Source of the DNA: Camarhynchus parvulus
Taxonomy: Eukaryota; Chordata; Aves; Passeriformes; Thraupidae
Direction: 5' to 3'
DNA: 64,000 nt
NCBI RefSeq assembly: GCF_901933205.1
Contig: NC_044585.1
Coordinates: 6,200,001 to 6,264,000 of the forward strand
The notes beneath the pieces are model-generated. The model did not search any database and had not been told where the DNA came from. It saw nothing but the letters and a program-made list of their open reading frames with translations. Below, one piece after another: positions 55,670 to 64,000 of this stretch. The number at the start of each line of letters is the position of its first letter. Within the stretch, counting starts at the first letter, position 1. A program made the position numbers and the translations under genes.

Positions 55670-58600
55670 GGGAAAAATTAACGTGTCACATCTGAACTGG
55701 CTGATGACATGAGGTCAAAAACCATTCAGAGCTGGCATGGCCATTTGACAGTTTTTCATCCCACCAAAACAAGAAACACAGAGTTACCTCAAGCAGAAGA
55801 GAAAGCCAGAACAAATACTAATATTGAAATGCAGTGTTGCCTACCAATTACCAAACTTAGCTTAGCAACAGCAAATGAATTTTGTATTACATTCCTTGTT
55901 CCTTTAAAGATCAGACCTGTTACATATAACTTTACATACGGCTTCCCATTTTAAGAAGCCCTCTTACAATTTTCCTTGCTATAAAATCTCCCCAAAAAAG
56001 GAGGCATGAGTTCAATGAATAGTACTGGAATAACTGCATGTATAATGTTACTTATTTCAGATTTTGTAAATGGATTTAATGACAATAAAGGGCATTGGAA
56101 ATCCTCAAGCCTACACATTAGGGTTTGCAACTGGAAACAGCAGCACTGTTTTAACAAAATAAGCCATCTACATGTGTTTTAACAACCCATGAAAAATTTG
56201 GGGTCAGCAGTCAAGAGGCCAGAACAGTCTCACAATTCCAGGTATCATTTCTATGTTTAATTCAACAACAAAAATGCTCAATATTTATCACAGCTGCCTA
56301 CCTAATGCTAAAAAGATACCCTCAATTCACACTCTAGGATGAAGCTGCTGTTTAACTGCAGTCTTCACGTACTGCTGAGCTAGATTGGAAATGGACACAG
56401 AAGATCCTCCATTACGCACTTCCAGACCACTGTATTTACATATTTAAAAGTTAATTAAACTGACACCATATGGTCACCAAAGCCTTGTCCAGAGAACCAT
56501 AAAGATATGCTTGATAACACACATGGTTCACAGATACCAGCAATAATACTGCTCTATCAAAGAGCACATTAACAGAAATTACCATGAGAAAAAGACATGT
56601 AGCTGCATTGCAAGTTCAAACCTGCAGTCCTAATGCAGTCAAAAGTCTACCAATCCAGAGATCCACAGCCAAATACAGCACAGTTCAAGGAAAAATAAAG
56701 CTTTGCAGAAGCACCAAAAATCTAGTCTCCAATTTTAGTGAAAAACAGGCAAGTAAAAATCTGTGGGAAACCTCATGCTGCATCTCATTTAAGGCTAAAG
56801 CGCTTCACAGCTGCTAGTTTTTCAAGTGTCACAGTCACAAAATCCCATCCAATGTGCACACTTACACCAAAACACAGAGAAGGAAAAGGATAGACCATCT
56901 GTTCAGTCTGTAAAACCTAGATGTAAATACTTTTTTGCTGTAAGGGACATAATGCATTAGAAATAACGGTAGACAGGTTTATCTGCCTGTGCCCAGAGGT
57001 GAGTTACTGGATCAAACACTGCCCATCACCACCACAGTCAGCAAGGTGTGAAGGAGGAACAGCAGCTTGGCCAGTGACTCATGACACTGGAGGGTTTTAA
57101 ATGTCTTTTTTTGATAAAGCACTTGAACAGTAAGTAGAAGCAAATCTCATCTTCTTTGCCCTCACTGTTTCCCAAAGATACAGGGAATTGAAAAATAAAT
57201 CCCCTTTTTAGGACAGATAAAGGCTAACTCTTAGTAGTGCTGGGTGCACTACTGTAAAACACACAAACAACTCTGGAAAAGAAAGAACCAGCTATCCATG
57301 TTTGTCAGCAACACAGGAGAGAGGGAAAGTTTCAGAAAACCCAACAAAAGAAGGAGTTATCTGTCAGGACACAATTCAGTGGGATTTTCATCCCCTTGAT
57401 CATCCCTGTGTTTTACGACCATTTCATTATGCCACGTGACTTTGTGGTCATTCCTCAGGGCAGAAACCATGTCCTCATATGTTTCTATCCAGGGGCCTTG
57501 AAAATTTATGGTCACTAGTCAAATATTAACTCATTTAGACTGTTGACTAAAAGCTAATAATTTCTGAGGCCAATGAGGTAAGACGACACGGCTCAGTTGC
57601 TGCATATTGAAGAGTTCATCTCGTTCTAAGTGGATTTTGGGCATTCGAGCAGCAGCTTGTGTCTGCTGCCCCAGACAAAAATGCACCTGGAGAGAGATGC
57701 TTAATGACAACAGCTGTAACCACCTGTGTCTGAAAGGCTGCTACTGCCCACAGAAATACAGGCAGCAACATTTAACTGGAAACAACAAAACAAAGAGAAA
57801 AGGAAGAACTACTGCTCATCCTGGCTAACTCTAACTTGCACCTGCTTCTGAAATGACCCAGACTACAAAAAGAAAATGCAACAAATTGTCATTTTCTCAA
57901 AGCACCCTTCCTGTCTCAACACATACACTGAAATGGTTTTTGGTTTTACACTATCATGTGTAATATATCAGATATTATCAAAGTATTTCAGGAAGAGATT
58001 AGAAAATATTCCCACCACTGTACCAGGCATTCACACAGCATTTACTGTGTATGATTAAGATTAACTCTGTTCAAAGAAAATATATTAAAATTTAACAGAT
58101 GTGGAGGAGAACCATGACCATGTAAGGTATGGAGAACATAAAGGCATGAAGAACATCTGAGAGGAAAATACAAGTCTCAACAACAGAATGTAAAGAAAGC
58201 ATTAAATTCTTCCAGGCGAAACACACAGCTGTAAACACTAACAGGGAGAAGCACAATTCTGGCACCAATACAAACAAGACTAAGCTGGTCAAACCCAAAA
58301 TTTAAGAAGATATGTATCAAATGAAAAACCATCAGCAAAAACTCTCAGCAGCCGTAGCAGGTAAAAAGCAAACACTGGTTCAAGACAGAGCACGCAGTTT
58401 GCAAAGCAGACTGAGAGAGCTGAAGACCTCAGACAGTCTCCCAGTTTTCTCTTCCTGACCATTTCACTCCTCTTTCTGCAGCACATGAAAACCAAGATGG
58501 ATTTGTCTGAATCATTTTTCAACAACAAAGCTTCCCTTGGCTTTATTTCTGCAAGCTTTGTTCTCTGTTCTGTAATAAGCTATTACTCACCCAGAATTCC

Positions 58601-59551
58601 CACCCCACACTGAAACTTTTCTTATAAATAAACACGGAAAAATCCCTCATTTCAAATATACAGGAAAAATATGCTAAGTTAAACAAAAGGGGAAAAAGGG
58701 GGCAATTGACATTTAAACTTCTGCAATATCTGAAGACCTGAGTTGCATCAAACAAATTAAGTAATATACTTTGAATTTCAAAGCTGAAGATGTGCTGACT
58801 TCTTCTGACATGTATGTGAAAGGAATTCTCTAGAGAAAAATTAAAATTCTCAATTATACATCACTTACATTACATCCAAATGAGACCTGAAGTTACTGAT
58901 CCACCTAAATGATCACTCATTTCCAAAGCCCCAAGGAGAAAACACAGCAGACTACTTGGATTTCAGGTGCTGTGCTCTGATGTTGAGGAAAAAACAATGT
59001 GAGAGGGATATGACTCACTCCTGAATCCTACATAATGAAAATTATCTCAACTGGTCAAACTATTTAGCTCTTAATTAGACAGTCCCAGACTCTAGATATG
59101 GAAAACTGCTGTGGACATAGCCTGCCTGTGGAAGCCTCCACAGCATTTTCCTGCTGGTATTTTGTACCCAGACAAAAGATGAAAATGCTCAAAGTAAGCA
59201 CAATCTCTTTGGAAACAGTAAGTGAAGAAAACTTCTCAAAACAAAAAGATGAGAAAGCACAAGGAAAATGTGACTCCTGCTTCAACGTGCCATTTTTAGG
59301 TGATCATCAGAATCGTGGGGTAACATTACCAGCAGGTTACAGAAAGGTCTCAACAAACACTCTGAAAATGCATCCCACTGCACATTATCTATGGCTATTG
59401 CATTCTCCTGACAGTGTACACTGCTACACTGCCCTGACAGAGGGCACCTTCAAACCACAGGGTTTTGGCTAATGACATCCATTATTTGCTGCTCATTATC
59501 TAGAAACACACCTGAACAACACAATTAAAGCAGCAATCTGCAGTAAATTAC

Positions 59552-59765
59552 CTCACAGACCATATGAACTGAATTAAAAGCCACTGTCACTGTTGATTTA
59601 GCCATAAGGGTCACATGAAATTGGAACTTGTCCTCCTCCCAGTTGGGGCCTGAGATTGGTTCCACTTGACTCAGGGTTGGATGAGTTTTGTCTGTGACTG
59701 TGATCTCAAAACCTCTGACTCGGTAAGGTGTGAAGCTCATCCAACCCACTTCCAGGAACCCATTA
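59552..59765 (-). other. Exon-like open segment of unknown identity
   Basis: On the minus strand this 214-base segment follows a GTTTCAG acceptor, is entered in phase 2 (one base and then 71 codons) and ends in phase 0 at a GTAATT donor after Cys-Glu. The translation looks like an ordinary folded, strand-rich protein, for example VRGFEITVTDKTHPTLSQVE followed by FQFHVTLMAKSTVTVAFNSV. I do not recognise it and it is not a canonical PPIL2 segment. Its end phase is compatible with the PPIL2 exon at 51346-51397. It may be an exon of another gene, an alternative exon, or a chance frame. Confidence 0.25.
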
Positions 59766-62700
59766 CTGAAACACAGGGACCCTGCACTGATTATGTGACA
59801 GAATTGGAAAGCAATTCGTAGTGAACCATAAAGTCCTGGCTAGAACTTAAACTGTAGTTTAATACCTGTGTCTGCTTGGTATTTCCCACATTGCTCACAC
59901 ACTACAGTTTCTTTATTCAGAATATTGCAAAAGTAGAAAAAATACCTAAGCCCTGTTTCTCATGTTCACTCCCCAGGTGAAGAAACAATTATCAATGTTT
60001 TCTATTTCTACCTCTACGCTTTCAAAATACAAACATGGTAAAAACACTTCTATGTTTAAGGAGTTTCACCCCTGCTCCAATTTCTGCATCCTTTTTAGAC
60101 AGGATTTCCCTTACTTAGATAGCCAAAGACATTTTTAGTGCATAAAAAAAAGCATTGTAAGGTTGTTTGTTCATTTTTTAAGTGGGATTAACAAATCAAC
60201 AGTAAAAGAAGTAATCTTCATATCCTCTTCATTAAACCAGGTCAGCAAGCTTCACTGCAAAACTACTAACTGATTTCTATGGGATCTGTGAAACTCACTG
60301 AAATCTACTTGACCAAATTGAAATGAAATCATGATTTCAACAACAAAATGAAATAACAATAGCCATCAGCATTTGGAAGATAAATATATTTAAGGAATGT
60401 ATTTGAGAATGCTTTCCCAAATTTTGAAATAACAGATGTAGTTGCAATTTTTTTCTTTTGTGGGTAAGAAGTTATAGGTTTTGAAAGTGCCTGTAATTAT
60501 TATGGCAAGCATCATCTTACCAACCTTACTTCAAACAAATGATTGAAAAAAAGGGCACTGTTTACATTCCTGGTGAGCAGTGCTGGAGGGAGGAGGTGTC
60601 CACTGCAGGCTGTCATTGCTGCAGGACATTGCAGGTACAAGCTCTCTGGTGCTTCCAAAGCCTGGGTCAGACAGGCTTACTGCAGGAGCCAGGCACCTGT
60701 ACTGCCATTATTTGACCATGTCAGCCACAATTTCACCCCAAGTCGGCTTTATTTGGTAAATACAGGATTAAAGACTGTGGGAGAAAAACAGCAAATATTT
60801 ATATTGTACACAGAGCAATGCTCTGTGTCCAGCTCTCTCTTTTTAAAAGGCAGATGTCTCACTGGGAAAAGTCAGGGATTTTTAGCCTTCTGACTCCAAA
60901 GCTGGTTCTCATTTTCCATGTCAGTGGCTCTGCCTTCTATTACTTCATCATATGCACCAGACTCCTCTTTATGGTTATCTTCAGAGGCAGACCAAGCAAA
61001 AGGCTTTTCTAACATGCAGAAACCCCTCAGAATTTATAAAAAATTTCCTTCTTAGCATAGTGAGAAGCTAAAACCTTGTGATGCTTAAGAAAATGCCCTC
61101 TCTGGCCTGCAGGTCTGGATCCCAGCCTTGCACAAGACAGGGCACAACACAAATTCTGCTCTGCCTCATTCAGACCACAAATGGGACTCTCAGTCTCATA
61201 AATCCACCACAGAGCATCTTCAGGTCTCCTAACCTGACTCATAGGCCAGGCTAAATTAACTGGACTGAATCAAATTAACTGGCTTTCCAGTGTCCAAAAG
61301 AGTTAAATTCCCACAGAAAAGGAGGAACCAGGGACAAAGACAGTAGCTACTTCTGAGCCAAGGGAAGAGATATTTGCCCAAGGTTCCAGAGTCTTGATAG
61401 GGTCTGAAAGTACAGCCACAACAATCTGGCCTGCCCACACAGAGTCAGAATGTCACTGAACCAGAGTGGAAAAAATAGGTATTGACATCAGACACATTAC
61501 AATGAACAGGAGGAAAAATAGCTCAGCCCACATAGAACATATCCACACAACAAAGAAAACCAATTTTCCTTGAAGTTCCTGTCAAAAGGCATGCTGATCT
61601 ATCATCTGTTCATATTTGAGATTCCAAGCAAGCAGACATGCTCTGGCCAATCTCACTCCTTGAAACAGGTATCCTGAGCCCAGCTGGCTGCCTCGTGTGG
61701 CCATGCTGGTCAGGCTGTCAGAACGTCACTACATGAAACCTCCTGGCAAGCCTGCAACTCTCTGCAAGCCCAAGAAGCCAAAGTGCTGCTGTCAGTAAAA
61801 AGGAATGAGCTAACTATCACTTTCCACATTATTTTATGCAATTTTAGTGTAAGGATAAGCCAGGGCAGTGTCCTGACAAAGCTGTCAGAAAAAGTAAGTG
61901 AGACAATGCCAACTGACAGACTCTAGTTCAGCTGTGAGAAATGCACTGCTTCTTCCAAAATTATTGGTGTAGCAGTAAAACAAGCATTTTTTACCACAAT
62001 GCATTGTTAAAAGGGGGGAGGGAGGAATAAATCTAAAGTTAGTTTCTAGAACAGCTCATGGCAAATTCTAGACAAAGGTCAACAGTGCTTTGCATTGCAG
62101 CATTTCTTGAAAAACAAAGGCTAGTCCAATACTTCAGGACTCAGAAGAATCAGAGAAGTCCCTTGTAGATCAGTTCACAGACATCCAATTAATAAAAGAC
62201 CAGCACAGTCCTACCCCCTGGAGCACAGCAGAGATAAATATCTTAATGACTGCAGGGCTCTCCAGTTCTCCACTGAGGGCTCCACTTCAGAAATAAGGCA
62301 GCTAGACAGAGCTAGTGAGTGCCAAGAGTGCACCATTAACCCCCCATTTCCAAGTATCTATTGACTTCTCTAAAGCATCTGTCCTGTAGCAAACCACAAT
62401 TAGAGAAGTACAAGCCACAAAGGGTTTCATTACTATTTTTTACTCCAAGACAAATAAATGCAAAAATTCTCCAGAGCCTCATCACCAACCTGTGCAAAGT
62501 AACTCCATAAATCAGTGTACACAACATGGCATTGCAGCTCATCTGGCTCAATTCCTTTCTAAATAAACCCAGAGTCCTGAGTTTCTCCAAGTCACCAATT
62601 CATTACAAAAGGTATCTTCTGGTTTCCATGATCAAGCTGCACAGGGAAGAGAGGGTGTGCACACAGTGACAGATTCAACAAAGGACAGAACAGTCCAGAG

Positions 62701-64000
62701 CTGCACAAGCTCAATTCACTGACTTCCTCTGCCCCTACCCAGCACTCCTATCCCATTTCTGCCCAATGCCACCCTACTCTTCCAAAAACCTGAGCTACCC
62801 TTCTGGGAAACAAAGTCTAAATTAGAATCATTTCAGTGCCACTCTTCAACTTAGAGCCCCACAGAGCTGAATTCAGCAGGGCTGAGTGCTATTCTGGAGA
62901 ACAAGTGACTCCTTTTTCTTCCAACTATCTGGAACACCTTGGTCCTGTGGAGGAGAGAGCTGTACAGCAGCAGCCCACCACAGAACAAGAGGGGGAAGAA
63001 AGGGGTCCCCAGACAGTGATACGGAGCAAAAGGGAGAACACACATTGAGGAGAGCTGGAACAGCACAGCAGATAACTACAGAAGCACAAGTCTGGTGAAC
63101 TAACGGGTCTCAAGGCCTGACTTCATTTAAGTATTTATGGTTCACCAAGTTTATTGTGCACAGTGTCCCTCTCTCTCCATTACACAACACAGTCAGGGAC
63201 ATTACACTTCTTGCTTAGCATTTACTTGAAGCAATTTTAAACCACACCATGGTTCACAGTCTGCAATGAGCTGCTCTGAGTGAAAAAAACTGATCTGATA
63301 ACATCTCAAAACTCCCAACCAATGCACAGAACAGCAAAGTGGTGAGAGGCTGGCAAAACCAAATGAAATAGCTGTAATTTCATTCCTTCTCAACAACACA
63401 CTGGCCTCCTCACACGTGAAGAAAGACCTTCAACCACCTCACCATTGCACAAATACACCTGCAGGAAGATATTAAGTCTCAGACAGGCTGTTGAAGTTTA
63501 GAGTTTGCAATGTTACACCTGTATTTAGCTTTTCCTCGTATCTGTGTGCTGGGAAAATCTTTAGTTGAACACAAGGTATTTCAAAAGGAATCTCAGCCCA
63601 GACCCAGCGGCAAACCTCCCCAACCCTGGGCAAGGGCTGCCACCCAGTGCCTACAAAAGCAACTGCACACACCGAAGGAAAAGGAATTTCAATTGCTCAA
63701 GCAACAGTTCCTGCTTAAAATTTTCCTCTGTGCCCTCATAAACAATGCACTTTACACATCAGAAAAGAGACAATTCGAACAGGGAAATAATTCCTGTACT
63801 TCATGTTTATTCAGTGTTTTACCATTTCATGCTGCTACAGACAGTAATCCCATCATAATTATCATTTATGCAGAAAAAGGGGGGAAGAACCCACAAAGGT
63901 TTCTCTCACAGTGAACCACCGTGACAGAAGCTTTCTGAAATACACTGTCAGGATAACTCAAAAGATTTTGTAGTGTAGGCTTACTATTCATAATATAATC

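Larger units (their letters stand above)
51398..64000 (-). other. Presumed PPIL2 5' intron (12.6 kb or more)
   Basis: I searched the minus strand for the PPIL2 segments that should precede residue 82 (the start codon region, the Phe-Tyr-Gly-Gly, Phe-Asp-His-Cys and Trp-Leu-Lys-Lys-Tyr-Gly blocks) and found none. The region is therefore either a long intron whose upstream exons lie past the right edge, or contains exons too diverged or misassembled to see. It holds a (TTTA)5 run, a CpG-dense patch, an LTR fragment and an exon-like frame. Confidence 0.7.

Noticed and set aside
58092..58528. Hydrophobic minus-strand frames that could suggest a membrane protein
   Set aside because: There are no splice context, homology or start-site features, and the hydrophobicity follows from base composition.
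63395..63450. Minus-strand Asn-Gly-Glu followed by a GT donor, considered as the missing PPIL2 exon ending in NGE
   Set aside because: The preceding residues do not match the expected Trp-Leu-Lys-Lys-Tyr-Gly-Thr-Asn-Pro-Ser segment, so it is coincidence.

Overview
The window is vertebrate nuclear DNA and almost certainly comes from a bird. It is intron-dominated and AT-leaning, with short exons bounded by GT-AG splice sites. It carries a decayed LINE (CR1-like) fragment and two LTR fragments that resemble families common in songbird genomes. The bird call rests on the protein sequence of the one gene and on my memory of those repeats; no search was run.

One gene is certain. Fourteen consecutive coding exons on the minus strand, from 51397 down to 774, encode PPIL2 (Cyp60), a nuclear protein that joins a U-box ubiquitin-ligase domain to a cyclophilin-type peptidyl-prolyl isomerase domain. 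The exons join in frame into 1229 coding bases (409 codons plus 2 bases). They cover about residue 82 to residue 491 of a protein of roughly 520 residues, with no stop or frameshift. The first 81 codons lie beyond the right edge, or in sequence I could not recognise. The last ~30 codons lie beyond the left edge.

Layout, following the gene 5' to 3' (right to left): 64000-51398 is presumed intron, with an LTR fragment (55375-55669), a CpG-dense patch near 54839-54912 and an unexplained exon-like frame (59552-59765). The end of the U-box and the linker lie at 51397-47538. An 8.5 kb intron follows. Linker exons run from 39066 to 36419. The cyclophilin domain begins in the exon at 35244-35138. An 11.6 kb intron with a second LTR fragment (30168-30427) separates it from the exons at 23516-23427 and 22102-22069. 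The rest of the domain is at 14052-11276. The C-terminal exons are clustered at 1666-774. The 9.6 kb intron at 1667-11275 holds the LINE fragment, bracketed by a 28-base perfect direct repeat.

I see no tRNA, rRNA, CRISPR or operon-like structure, and no evidence of an unusual biological system. The best leads are two exon-like open segments with splice signals (14188-14463 and 59552-59765), the repeat bracketing the LINE, an 18-base homopolymer abutting a PPIL2 splice acceptor, and the isolated CpG cluster.
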